14,212 bases of DNA from DASWHX01 sp036397995 (GTDB taxonomy: Bacteria; Bacteroidota; Bacteroidia; Cytophagales; Cyclobacteriaceae): assembly GCA_036397995.1 (NCBI GenBank), contig DASWHX010000037.1:1-14212 (forward strand), given 5' to 3'. Position 1 is the first letter of the stretch. Every line of letters begins with the position of its first letter. Shown here in pieces: positions 1 through 7,556 of the stretch. Under the pieces are notes generated by a model that was given only the letters and a program-made list of their open reading frames with translations, did not search any database and was not told the origin of the DNA. Position numbers and translations under genes: made by a program.

Positions 1-244
1 AAATGAAAAAGGGAAGTTTGTTATTGAAGTCGGAGACAATGGAATAGGAATTACACCCGAACATCAAAAGAAAGTATTTCACAAATTCTTCAGGGTTCCT
101 ACCGGAAATATTCATGATGTAAAAGGATTTGGCCTGGGTTTGAATTACGTGCGGATAATGGTGAAAGCGCATGAGGGAGAAATTAAATTACAGAGCGAAG
201 TCAACAAAGGAACCAGACTTAAACTCTCATTTCCATTGGCATGA
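1..244 (+). CDS. Sensor histidine kinase, C-terminal ATPase end (partial)
   Basis: This is the last 80 codons of a gene that starts before the window, read from base 2 to a TGA at 242-244. The translation holds the C-terminal half of a GHKL/HATPase_c domain: the G1 box DNGIG, then an F-box-like FHKFFRV, then the G2 box GFGLGL, ending in KGTRLKLSFPLA. These are ATP-binding elements of two-component sensor kinases, which autophosphorylate on a histidine and pass the phosphate to a response regulator. The N box, the histidine and the sensory part lie outside, so the stimulus and membrane topology cannot be stated. The stop overlaps the start of the next gene (ATGA at 241-244). This implies translational coupling, and the neighbour is almost certainly the cognate regulator. 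Confidence 0.93.
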   Translation, partial: NEKGKFVIEVGDNGIGITPEHQKKVFHKFFRVPTGNIHDVKGFGLGLNYVRIMVKAHEGEIKLQSEVNKGTRLKLSFPLA

Positions 245-927
245 AATCAAAGGCAATTTTATTGGTTGAAGATGATATTAACCTGGGGTATGTAATAAAA
301 GATAATCTGTCAATAAACGGGTACCATGTACACCATGTTGAAGATGGTGAAAAAGGCTGGCAGGCATTTCAGGACTCCAAATACGAGCTTTGCATTTTAG
401 ATGTGATGCTGCCCAGGAAAGACGGATTTTCACTGGCTGAACAAATCCGGGAAGTGAACAAAGATATTCCAATCCTGTTTCTTACTGCCAAGTCGATGAA
501 GGAGGATAAAATAACCGGCTTCCTGAAAGGAGGAGATGATTACATAACCAAACCCTTCAGCATTGAAGAGCTTTTGTTACGCATTAATGTTTTCATGAAA
601 AGATCTCAAATATTCGCGGAAGGGAATTCAACTACTTACAATATTGGCAGTACAGAATTCGATTATAAAAACCTGACCGTTACCATTGGGGATGAAGTGA
701 GAACTCTTACGCAAAAGGAAGCGGAGGTATTGCGGTATCTGATCAGCAGACCCAACAGCGTAATCAAACGCAGCGAGATCCTGGAAAATATTTGGGGTGA
801 AGATGATTATTTCCTGGGTCGAAGCCTTGACGTGTTTATCTCGAGGCTGCGAAAATACATCAAATCAGACCATACCCTGGAAATTGTGAATCTGCATGGT
901 GTTGGCTTTAAGCTCAAAACGAAATAA
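241..927 (+). CDS. OmpR/PhoB-family response regulator
   Basis: The product is a 228-residue DNA-binding response regulator, a normal length for the OmpR/PhoB class. The receiver domain spans about residues 5-118. Its acidic pair is E10/D11 (in LVEDD), the phospho-acceptor is D54 in CILDVMLPRKDG, the switch threonine is T82 in FLTAK, and the conserved lysine is K104 in YITKPF. Residues 135-228 form a winged-helix effector, with TLTQKEAEVLRYL and, near the end, the recognition-helix region SLDVFISRLRKYI followed by the wing GVGFKL. The ATG overlaps the kinase stop by four bases, so the two should be made together from one transcript. No target promoter can be named. Phosphorylation would be expected to promote dimerisation and DNA binding, as in the family generally. 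Confidence 0.95.
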   Translation: MKSKAILLVEDDINLGYVIKDNLSINGYHVHHVEDGEKGWQAFQDSKYELCILDVMLPRKDGFSLAEQIREVNKDIPILFLTAKSMKEDKITGFLKGGDDYITKPFSIEELLLRINVFMKRSQIFAEGNSTTYNIGSTEFDYKNLTVTIGDEVRTLTQKEAEVLRYLISRPNSVIKRSEILENIWGEDDYFLGRSLDVFISRLRKYIKSDHTLEIVNLHGVGFKLKTK

Positions 928-1054
928 GGTTTACTTCCAGATACGTGTGTCACACTTTTTCGACATAGAAAAGCAATCAAATTTCACCTAAACATAAAGA
1001 CGGAAGTCTGCCACACGTAGATCCTCCCGCTAACAATAATACTAACTGAATTAG

Positions 1055-1079
1055 CTATTATACTAATTATAATAGTATA
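1055..1079. repeat. Interleaved AT-rich dyads upstream of the radical SAM gene
   Basis: Two overlapping inverted repeats lie just before the start codon. The first is CTATTATA-N5-TATAATAG (1055-1062 / 1068-1075). The second is TATACTA-N7-TAGTATA (1059-1065 / 1073-1079). They end three bases before the GTG start and nine before the alternative ATG. They could be an operator or part of an AT-rich promoter region. Because the sequence is nearly all A and T, some symmetry may arise by chance. Confidence 0.4.
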
Positions 1080-1081
1080 TT

Positions 1082-2143
1082 GTGTTCATGAAATCCTGGA
1101 AAGGCAGGGGGGCGCAGATAGATCCTAGAAATCCCTTTCTTAAAAGGGAGGTTGTTTCGGAGCATCCCGAAGGAATTGATGAGGAGTTAATGGCTGAGAG
1201 GCCTCCGCAAGAAATATTCTATGAAAATCCAAGGAAAGTAATTAACAAAATAGAGAGTCCCGATTTGCGCCTCGGATTTTCAATCAATCCGTACCAGGGA
1301 TGTGAACATGGCTGCGTTTATTGTTATGCGAGGAACGTGCATACTTATTGGGGATTTAGCGCGGGTCTTGATTTTGAACGGAAAATAATTGTGAAGAAAA
1401 ATGCTCCTCAGATTCTGGCATCAGAATTTCAAAAACGCAGCTGGAAACCGGCGCCGGTGATGCTTTCCGGCAACACCGATTGTTATCAGCCGTTGGAAAG
1501 AAAATTCAAAATAACCAGGGGTTTACTGGAAACATTCCTTCGTTACCGCAACCCCGTTGGTATGATTACAAAAAATCAATTAATTCTTCGCGATCTTGAT
1601 ATCCTGAAAGAACTGTCGGCAATGAACCTGGTTCATGTGTTTATTAGTATAACTACACTGCAGGAAGATTTGAAAAGAATTCTTGAACCAAGAACCTCCA
1701 GCATAAAAAGAAGGTTTGAAACGGTGCAGCAACTGTCAGAAGCCGGAATTCCTGTTGGCATTATGATGGCTCCAATTATTCCATCATTAAATGATCATGA
1801 AATACCAGGCATCCTCCTGAAAGCTGCCGAGTACAAAGCATATACAGCCAGTTATACGGTAGTCCGGTTAAATGGGCAAGTAGGTGAAATTTTCCGTAAC
1901 TGGATTTTTAACACTTTGCCTGATCGTGCCGACAAAGTTTGGAAACAAATTGAATCGTTGCATGGTGGCAAGGTTAACGATTCAAAATTTGGAAGAAGAA
2001 TGAAGGGTGACGGAAACTATTCGAAACACATCAATCTGCTTTTCCATACTTCTAAAAGAAAATTTCTGAAAGAAATAAAAATGCCGGACCTGGATTGCAG
2101 CAGATTTATCAGGCCCGGTGAAACACTTGCCTTATTCAATTAA
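1082..2143 (+). CDS. Radical SAM protein, SPL-like PA0069/Rv2578c family
   Basis: The product has 353 residues and belongs to the radical SAM superfamily. The [4Fe-4S] cluster motif is CX3CX2C at C74, C78 and C81, in the context NPYQGCEHGCVYCYAR. That context is typical of the spore-photoproduct-lyase-like group that includes PA0069 and Rv2578c. Such enzymes reductively cleave S-adenosylmethionine to start a radical reaction, but the substrate of this group is not established, so no reaction is assigned. The fold would be a partial TIM barrel over about residues 65-290, and the length is usual for the group. A GTG at 1082 gives MFMKSW; the ATG at 1088, two codons later, is an equally good or better start. 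No clear ribosome binding site is visible. The stop TAA at 2141-2143 interlocks with the stop of the convergent ABC gene. Confidence 0.9.
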   Translation: MFMKSWKGRGAQIDPRNPFLKREVVSEHPEGIDEELMAERPPQEIFYENPRKVINKIESPDLRLGFSINPYQGCEHGCVYCYARNVHTYWGFSAGLDFERKIIVKKNAPQILASEFQKRSWKPAPVMLSGNTDCYQPLERKFKITRGLLETFLRYRNPVGMITKNQLILRDLDILKELSAMNLVHVFISITTLQEDLKRILEPRTSSIKRRFETVQQLSEAGIPVGIMMAPIIPSLNDHEIPGILLKAAEYKAYTASYTVVRLNGQVGEIFRNWIFNTLPDRADKVWKQIESLHGGKVNDSKFGRRMKGDGNYSKHINLLFHTSKRKFLKEIKMPDLDCSRFIRPGETLALFN

Positions 2144-5100
2144 TTTTCTCCGCCAGGAGTTCTGCTGATAAAGCGTACCACTATCTTTAGCAAGTCATAA
2201 TAAAGAGTAATGTAAAGGAGGATACTCATTAACCAGATTATGGAAAGGTTGAAATAAAAAGTATCTAAGTTCATGGCCGCAAAATGTTTTTTGGCTAAAA
2301 AAAACTGTTCCCGAAAGTCAAAGAAATTTGCCGGCTCGGGATCTTTATAAATAGGGTAAGCTTTACGAATTAATCTTCCATCTTTTTCAACAATAACGGT
2401 AATACCACGATTCATCACCAGGTTATTCATTTCTTCATTGGCGTATTCATCCTGAAGTTGGCGATATTGAGCCTCCTTTTCCGGAGTATTAGTAAGCTGA
2501 TTTACTATTGAATCTCTTTCTAAAATGGCAGTATTCTGTCTCCTGGTATACATAATTCTTAACTGGTTCAGGAAATTGACGGTTTGGTTATAACCTACCG
2601 AATCAAATCTTGAAACTCTGAACCGGCGAAGATTTATGGCATTATGTTGCCCCACGTATTCCAACTGCCACGGCAATTCATTTGCAAGTACAGAAAGGTG
2701 ATAGGCAAAAATCACACTATCGTGATTCGGATCCAGATAATGTCTGTACGCTTCCGTATTGTGTGACTCCAATTTCGGCACATAATAACTGCTCATATAA
2801 TGTGAATTCCATCGCCTTTTTTCCACCTCAAAGAATATTTCATTATAATCATTATCACTGAATTGGGTAACGGCTAAAGCCTCAAAGGCCCATCGGCTTG
2901 CCATTAGTTCTCCCAAAAGCGGAACTTTATCCATTGGAGTGAGCCTGGGATTGAACTTGTCGAATTTTACCACAACGCCACTAAGAACAAGCTGAGGTAT
3001 TAACAAGAGCGGAATAAGAATGTAAATAGTTACGGCCGATTTAAAGCTGGCAGAAATATTTAAACCCAGCATGTTGGCAAAACAGGAGGTTGAAAATAAT
3101 GCCATCCAGTAGGCAAAAGTCATCCCTTTCATTTCCAGAATCCATACCCCGATTAAAACGAAACTGAGAGTTTGGATGGCTGAAATTGCAAACAAGATAA
3201 AAATCTTAGATGATAAGTAACTTGCCTTGCTGAGATGAAGAAATGATTCCCGCTTCAGAATTTTTTTATCCTTGATTATCTCCTCCGCACTTACCGTTAA
3301 TCCCATAAATAATGAAACAATAATGCTCATAAAAAAGAATATGGGAATGTTATCATTAACGCGGAAAAAATAATGGGCACTGGTGACATCAATGGTTGCA
3401 TAATACTTAACCAGGAACGCGAGAAATGAAGCAAGAACAGGAGCTTCCAGTAAATTTATTACCAGGTATTGCTTATCACTGATTTTGCTCTTTACATCCC
3501 GCTCCGCGAAGATTGCCGCTTGCTTTATCAGGCCCGGTATTTTTAATGAGTTTCTTAAAACGCCTTTTACAATTTCTACCTGCGGTAAGACTATCTTTTC
3601 TTTGAAAGTTTCATGCCATTGCAAAGGGGGTATTTTTCTCTTTTCGGTAAATCGTCCATATTCATTTACAACCCGGCTTTCAATAATATTGAAAATCTGT
3701 TCAGGATTTATATTGCCGCATTCCGGGCAGGAGCCCTGGTCTTTATTTACCATGTTTACCTGGTTCTTGAAGTAAATGCTGGCGTCAACAGGGTTTCCAT
3801 AAAATACCTGGTAGCCTCCCACATCCAGAATAATTAAACTGTCGAACATTTTGAAGATGTCGGATGAAGGCTGATGGATTACCACAAAAATAATTTTACC
3901 CCGAAGGGATAATTCTTTAAGGAGATCCATGATGTTCTCAGAATCCCGGCTTGAAAGCCCGGAGGTGGGCTCATCAACAAAAAGTACGTTTGGTTCGCGC
4001 AGCAGTTCAAGACCGATGTTCAACCTTTTCCTCTGGCCGCCGCTAATGGTTTTGTCTAATGGAGCACCAACTTTCAAATCTTTGATTTCAAATAATCCAA
4101 GACTTTTAAGCGTCTTATTTATCAGATTTTCTAAATTCTCTCTTTTATACTGACTAAAACATAGTTTAGCCGCGTAATACATGTTTTGGTAAACGGTAAG
4201 CTCTTCCACCAGGAAGTCATCCTGGGGAACAAATCCAATGACGCCCTCCACTCGTTCTTTATGGCGGTGGACATTTACTTCATTAATGAGAACCCTGCCA
4301 CGGGTTGGAGTTTCTGATCCATTTAGTACATGAAGCAGCGTAGATTTGCCCGAGCCGCTGGCGCCCATGAGACCAATTAGCTTTCCGCCCCTTTCGGCAA
4401 TATTAATGCCCTGGAGACCTATATCTCCTGTTTTGAACTTAAACCAGATATTTTCTGCAATAAAAGAAATTTGATCTTTGGCTTCATGGTAAAGAAACTT
4501 ACTAACTACATCACTATAATACACAGGGTGAACCTTTGATCCACGCAGATTGCTTCCGGTTGGGAATACATAAATTCTGCGGGGCTTAACCAGACTTCCA
4601 TTTAGCAGTAAATCCGAGATTCCCAGGTATTTCATGAAATAGGTTTCTGTTGCTTCTATCCGTAAAAAGAAAACAACTCCGGTCAGGTCATGAGATGAGA
4701 TGCGTTTGCTTTTCCACTTATGTTTTCCTGTTCCGTCATCAATAACGAGTACGTTTGGATAATTCAGATCTTCAACTTCTTCAGCTTTTACAAAATTGAT
4801 GATGTCATCAATATCTTTCTGGCGAATTCTAATCATTTCACCAATGTAAAAAATCAGGTTACTCTGACGCTCAGAGATCTCGCCATCAGCCAGAATTAAC
4901 TCAATCATCTTTACGATTAAGAATAACTTCTGCTGTTGAGTTAATCCCTTATTAATTTGTTTATTGATTTCAGTAATCTTCGACCAGTCTCCGACAAATT
5001 CCGCTGTTTCTTCATCGGTATCGGTGAGTTCCACGCCGGCATGGACTTTATACTGCGCGAACTCATCGAAAAGCTTCATGTGATACTGGATGGTATCATG

Positions 5101-5214
5101 GTTAAGGTGGGCGGCCAAAAACTCCCGGATATTTGTCCGCTCATCTTCAGTGATCCGCTCCTTGGCTACAATGGCAAATAGCTGAATAATTGCTTTAAGT
5201 AATTCCTCGCTCAT
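2140..5214 (-). CDS. ABCG-like transporter with N-terminal TerB-like domain
   Basis: The product is 1024 residues, with ATPase and permease fused. Residues 1-140 are helical and resemble a TerB-like domain (ILADGEISERQ near 107-117). A linker of about 110 residues follows, then the nucleotide-binding domain: Walker A GASGSGKST at 284-292, Q-loop Q331, signature ISGGQ at 390-394, Walker B VLFVDEP at 410-416, switch H447. After it comes SCPECGNINPEQ (495-506), matching the CP...NP motif that follows the ATPase in ABCG-type half transporters. The membrane domain has helices near 586-606, 622-645, 668-692, 700-718, 727-748 and 988-1009. About 240 residues between the last two helices form an unusually long, probably extracytoplasmic loop. 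The protein should work as a dimer in the cytoplasmic membrane; the cargo is unknown and the direction is probably export. It is transcribed alone. Confidence 0.88.
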   Translation of the reverse strand: MSEELLKAIIQLFAIVAKERITEDERTNIREFLAAHLNHDTIQYHMKLFDEFAQYKVHAGVELTDTDEETAEFVGDWSKITEINKQINKGLTQQQKLFLIVKMIELILADGEISERQSNLIFYIGEMIRIRQKDIDDIINFVKAEEVEDLNYPNVLVIDDGTGKHKWKSKRISSHDLTGVVFFLRIEATETYFMKYLGISDLLLNGSLVKPRRIYVFPTGSNLRGSKVHPVYYSDVVSKFLYHEAKDQISFIAENIWFKFKTGDIGLQGINIAERGGKLIGLMGASGSGKSTLLHVLNGSETPTRGRVLINEVNVHRHKERVEGVIGFVPQDDFLVEELTVYQNMYYAAKLCFSQYKRENLENLINKTLKSLGLFEIKDLKVGAPLDKTISGGQRKRLNIGLELLREPNVLFVDEPTSGLSSRDSENIMDLLKELSLRGKIIFVVIHQPSSDIFKMFDSLIILDVGGYQVFYGNPVDASIYFKNQVNMVNKDQGSCPECGNINPEQIFNIIESRVVNEYGRFTEKRKIPPLQWHETFKEKIVLPQVEIVKGVLRNSLKIPGLIKQAAIFAERDVKSKISDKQYLVINLLEAPVLASFLAFLVKYYATIDVTSAHYFFRVNDNIPIFFFMSIIVSLFMGLTVSAEEIIKDKKILKRESFLHLSKASYLSSKIFILFAISAIQTLSFVLIGVWILEMKGMTFAYWMALFSTSCFANMLGLNISASFKSAVTIYILIPLLLIPQLVLSGVVVKFDKFNPRLTPMDKVPLLGELMASRWAFEALAVTQFSDNDYNEIFFEVEKRRWNSHYMSSYYVPKLESHNTEAYRHYLDPNHDSVIFAYHLSVLANELPWQLEYVGQHNAINLRRFRVSRFDSVGYNQTVNFLNQLRIMYTRRQNTAILERDSIVNQLTNTPEKEAQYRQLQDEYANEEMNNLVMNRGITVIVEKDGRLIRKAYPIYKDPEPANFFDFREQFFLAKKHFAAMNLDTFYFNLSIIWLMSILLYITLYYDLLKIVVRFISRTPGGEN

Positions 5215-5374
5215 TTAGAATCCTGCTGGTATACTTCGAAAATAGACAAACTCATTGCGAAATTAGCAAAATAAATACCGATTCCGATTCAAATAATCCT
5301 TAAGTAGGCTGGTTAGAATAAGCAGGAAAGGTTTCCCTTTATAGTTGGACTGGTTTTTCACACAATATAATACA

Positions 5375-5393
5375 CCGGTTGTTAGGTAACGTT
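5375..5393. repeat. Left inverted repeat / attC-like GTTAGGT box at the end of higA
   Basis: CCGGTTGTTAGGTAACGTT at this position is an imperfect inverted copy (14 of 19 positions) of the sequence at 6033-6051 on the other side of the higBA pair. The core GTTAGGT at 5381-5387 fits the integron recombination consensus GTTRRRY, or RYYYAAC read on the other strand. The higA stop codon lies inside it, as often happens where a cassette gene runs into its attC site. A complete attC hairpin could not be assembled at this end. Confidence 0.5.
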
Positions 5394-5684
5394 TTTATTT
5401 CCGTATTGACTTATTTCGTTCAGCTCCGTTTCTTTCAATTCTTTTTCTTCTTCAAGGTCAAAATCGTCTTGAAGTCCGAGCCAGAATTTTGCAGAATTCC
5501 CGAAATATTTGCTCAATCGCAAAGCTGTGTCAGCTGTAATTCTTCGATTTCCTTTTACAATTTCAGAAATTCTAGTCTGCGGTATTTTTAAATCTTTTGA
5601 CAATCTGTACGCAGTAATTTCCAATGGCTCAAGAAATTCGTAATTCAGGATTTCTCCAGGATGTACATTTGCTAGCTTTCCCAT
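5382..5684 (-). CDS. higA: HigA-type antitoxin, XRE-family repressor
   Basis: The product is a 100-residue antitoxin of the HigA/VapI type. The N-terminus NVHPGEILNYEFLEPL is the family signature and is followed by a helix-turn-helix over about residues 24-62, with ITAYRLSKDL, IPQTRISEIVKG and the family's RRITADTALRLSKYFG. The stretch FWLGLQDDFDL (67-77) and an acidic, helical tail follow. HigA binds and neutralises the HigB ribonuclease and represses the operon promoter through its helix-turn-helix. The gene lies 12 bp downstream of the toxin gene, in the toxin-first order characteristic of higBA. Its TAA stop lies within an attC-like GTTAGGT box, which suggests that the module ends exactly there. 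Confidence 0.93.
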   Translation of the reverse strand: MGKLANVHPGEILNYEFLEPLEITAYRLSKDLKIPQTRISEIVKGNRRITADTALRLSKYFGNSAKFWLGLQDDFDLEEEKELKETELNEISQYGNKNVT

Positions 5685-5696
5685 TTGTTTCTTTTT

Positions 5697-5978
5697 TTAA
5701 TGATAATCAATTATTTCCACGTCACTTGCATTTCCTTTGTCCCAAATGAAGATAATTCTCCATTGTTTATTAATCCGAATGCTGTAAAATTCACTCAATT
5801 TTCCAGTCAGTTTTTCAAGTCGGTTTAATGGTGGAATTCTCAAATCGGCAATGGCTTGCGAGTTGTTCAGCATTCTCAATTTCCTGCGTCCTACGTTTTG
5901 AATTTCAATCGGCATTTTTTTAACTCGGATTCCGTTCCAAATCTGTTCAGCTTCTTTCGAGCCAAATGAAATAATCAT
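5697..5978 (-). CDS. higB: HigB-type toxin, RelE/ParE superfamily mRNA endonuclease
   Basis: The product is a 93-residue protein matching the short HigB/RelE family over its whole length. It has the characteristic central block RKLRMLNNSQAIADLRIPP followed by LNRLEKL. The strand-forming stretch FYSIRINKQWRIIFIW (64-79) comes next, and the C-terminus is DVEIIDYH with a terminal histidine. In this family the toxin binds the ribosome and cleaves mRNA during translation; basic residues and the C-terminal histidine are usually catalytic. Nothing is truncated, so the toxin is probably active and held in check by the HigA encoded directly downstream. The start at 5978 is preceded by a palindrome and a good Bacteroidota-type promoter. 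The two genes form a self-contained unit unrelated to the transporter and acyltransferase on either side. Confidence 0.93.
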   Translation of the reverse strand: MIISFGSKEAEQIWNGIRVKKMPIEIQNVGRRKLRMLNNSQAIADLRIPPLNRLEKLTGKLSEFYSIRINKQWRIIFIWDKGNASDVEIIDYH

Positions 5979-5989
5979 ATTTCTGTTTT

Positions 5990-6034
5990 ACGTTACTAAC
6001 GTCAAAGGTAGGTATAAAGTTTGATTTTTCCCAA
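5990..6034 (-). promoter_or_regulatory. higBA promoter with palindromic operator candidate
   Basis: Read on the - strand, a perfect TAnnTTTG box (TACCTTTG, 6003-6010) lies 21 bp downstream of a TTG (6032-6034). This matches the Bacteroidota -7/-33 promoter pattern. Immediately after the -7 box, where transcription should begin, is a perfect palindrome ACGTTA-C-TAACGT at 5990-6002, ending 12 bases before the higB start. A repressor bound there would block initiation, which fits HigA autoregulation. That HigA binds this site is inference. Confidence 0.55.
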
Positions 6035-6051
6035 TGTTGCCTAACGGCCCG
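6033..6051. repeat. Right inverted repeat / attC-like GCCTAAC box upstream of higB
   Basis: AATGTTGCCTAACGGCCCG is the imperfect inverted partner of 5375-5393. The core GCCTAAC at 6039-6045 fits the RYYYAAC integron consensus and pairs with the GTTAGGT box beyond higA. The -33 element of the higBA promoter lies at its inner edge, so the promoter travels inside the bounded unit. No matching GTTRRRY box completing an attC site was found in the next roughly 150 bases. Confidence 0.5.
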
Positions 6052-6209
6052 ATACATCGACTTAAACTATTTTTAGTGACAAGTGTGGCACATGCTGATG
6101 TTAATTTCATTTGGATTTAAATTGAGGCACTACCAAATTTTTACCATTACCTTGAAAATAATAGAAGGTTTTCAGGACAAGGAATAATCCGATCCTTCAT
6201 TCAGAGTTA

Positions 6210-7556
6210 TCAACTGTTAGCTTGCAAAAATACTTTCCGCGCAGTTTCCAGTTGTGAAATTATATTATTTCTTAAGGAAATTAAGTGCTGAATCAAATAC
6301 TTTTTCCTGGAAAATGTGAATACCACTTTATAATAAAAACGAAGAAGTTTCTTGCGATAATAAAAAGCAAAAATACCGGATACCGGGGCCAGCAAAACAT
6401 AAATAAGTGCGAGCATAAAGATATGGGTTAAGTGAAAAATCAGGTAAAATCCGGAACCGTAGAAGAAGAGGAAAATAAAAGTTCCGGCGGTAAATCCGAT
6501 TGCACCCCTGTACTCTTTTAACCCGGATGACATTTGGGCAACAAGAATAGAAATTTGGTAAGGTATTATATTATTCAGAAAACCAAAGAGGAAAACCGGC
6601 AGACCAGAAAGAAAATAAGTAGTGTACAGAAAAAAAGCTTTGAGACTTAATCGTTTACTTTCAAAAATATTTTCGGGAAGGTCTACGTCTTTGATGGCTT
6701 CAAAATAGTTGTTGATATGTTTTTCAATTTTTGAAAACCTGTCCGGATCATGATCTCTGAAATAATGCACAGCTTCAGCTATCCGTTTTGCAGCTTCATG
6801 ATCAAATTCAGGATCATTCTTTGACACACCCCATTCCATAAGAATGCGGTTCTTCATTAACTTTTCAATATTTACAATCAGTTTATCCAAATTCTTGTCT
6901 CCCGCATTAATAATTTGTTCTTCAATCTTATTTTCAATCAATTTCGTTAATTGACTTACCGCTTCGCGCTCATCATTTCGGTAAATTGCCTCAAAGTTCT
7001 TAACCGGTATGGGCTCTCCGATGGAGATAAACAAGTTGGATTGAAATTTTTCCTGGTTGGAGTAATTCAATCCAATCGGAAGTATTTTTACTCCAAGGTT
7101 AAAGTCATTTTGAAATTCCGCGCCTAACGCAATTCTTGCTGTTCCGGTTTTAATCTTGAGTAGTTGCCGCACTGATTGCGAAATCCCTTCCGGGAAAACC
7201 ATCAAAGCACCGTTCTGTTTCAAATGCTGGTAGCATTCTTTAAATGTTTCTTCATTTTTCCCTACGGAAGCCGGATCATCCTGGGCCCTGTGAATGGGAA
7301 TAACGTTAAAAAATCGAAAAAATGCGGCCGCAAACCTGCTTTTAAATATAACAGCCTTGGCAAGAAAAAATAGCGGAGTTTTTAACAGCATCGCGATAAC
7401 AATTGGATCAAAAAAAGTAGCGGGATGGTTAGCGACGACTATCACCGGACCGGTTGCCGGGCAATGTTCTTTTCCTTTTATTTCCATTTTTCGGAAAAAG
7501 AACCTCAGGGCAATTCTAAATATTATCCTGAAGAACCTGTATAAAAGAATGTTCAT
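6210..7556 (-). CDS. PlsC-type lysophospholipid/glycerophosphate acyltransferase with C-terminal membrane domain
   Basis: The product has 448 residues. Residues 30-190 form a PlsC/LPLAT acyltransferase domain. Motif I is VANHPATFFDP (41-51), with H44 and D50 as the catalytic pair. Five residues separate them, rather than the four of the classical HX4D motif; a similar spacing is, as I recall it, seen in some Gpt2-like acyltransferases. The acceptor-binding block is FPEGISQS (121-128), and ILPIGLNYS (158-166) and a GEPIPV segment follow. The enzyme should move an acyl chain to glycerol-phosphate or a lysophospholipid at the inner membrane face. Beyond it are a helical middle region and hydrophobic segments at about 309-330 and 352-397, so the protein is roughly twice the size of a minimal PlsC and membrane-anchored. 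It stands alone between higBA and the divergent RNA-binding protein gene; the exact substrate is undetermined. Confidence 0.87.
   Translation of the reverse strand: MNILLYRFFRIIFRIALRFFFRKMEIKGKEHCPATGPVIVVANHPATFFDPIVIAMLLKTPLFFLAKAVIFKSRFAAAFFRFFNVIPIHRAQDDPASVGKNEETFKECYQHLKQNGALMVFPEGISQSVRQLLKIKTGTARIALGAEFQNDFNLGVKILPIGLNYSNQEKFQSNLFISIGEPIPVKNFEAIYRNDEREAVSQLTKLIENKIEEQIINAGDKNLDKLIVNIEKLMKNRILMEWGVSKNDPEFDHEAAKRIAEAVHYFRDHDPDRFSKIEKHINNYFEAIKDVDLPENIFESKRLSLKAFFLYTTYFLSGLPVFLFGFLNNIIPYQISILVAQMSSGLKEYRGAIGFTAGTFIFLFFYGSGFYLIFHLTHIFMLALIYVLLAPVSGIFAFYYRKKLLRFYYKVVFTFSRKKYLIQHLISLRNNIISQLETARKVFLQANS

Noticed and set aside
941..960. GTGTG-T-CACAC followed by TTTTT after the response regulator, looking like a terminator
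   Set aside because: With a realistic loop only about four base pairs remain in the stem, so the hairpin would be too weak. The longer pairing of TACGTGTG (942-949) with CACACGTA (1012-1019) spans too far and has no T-tract.
5267..5292. Possible promoter of the ABC transporter gene (TTG and TTATTTTG on the - strand)
   Set aside because: The spacing of about 15 bp is too short and the -7 box is imperfect. It is not listed as a feature.
5375..6200. A complete integron attC site
   Set aside because: Each flank of higBA has one core box, but no matching partner box at attC distance (about 60-150 bp) was found on either side. Only attC-like boxes and an inverted repeat are claimed.
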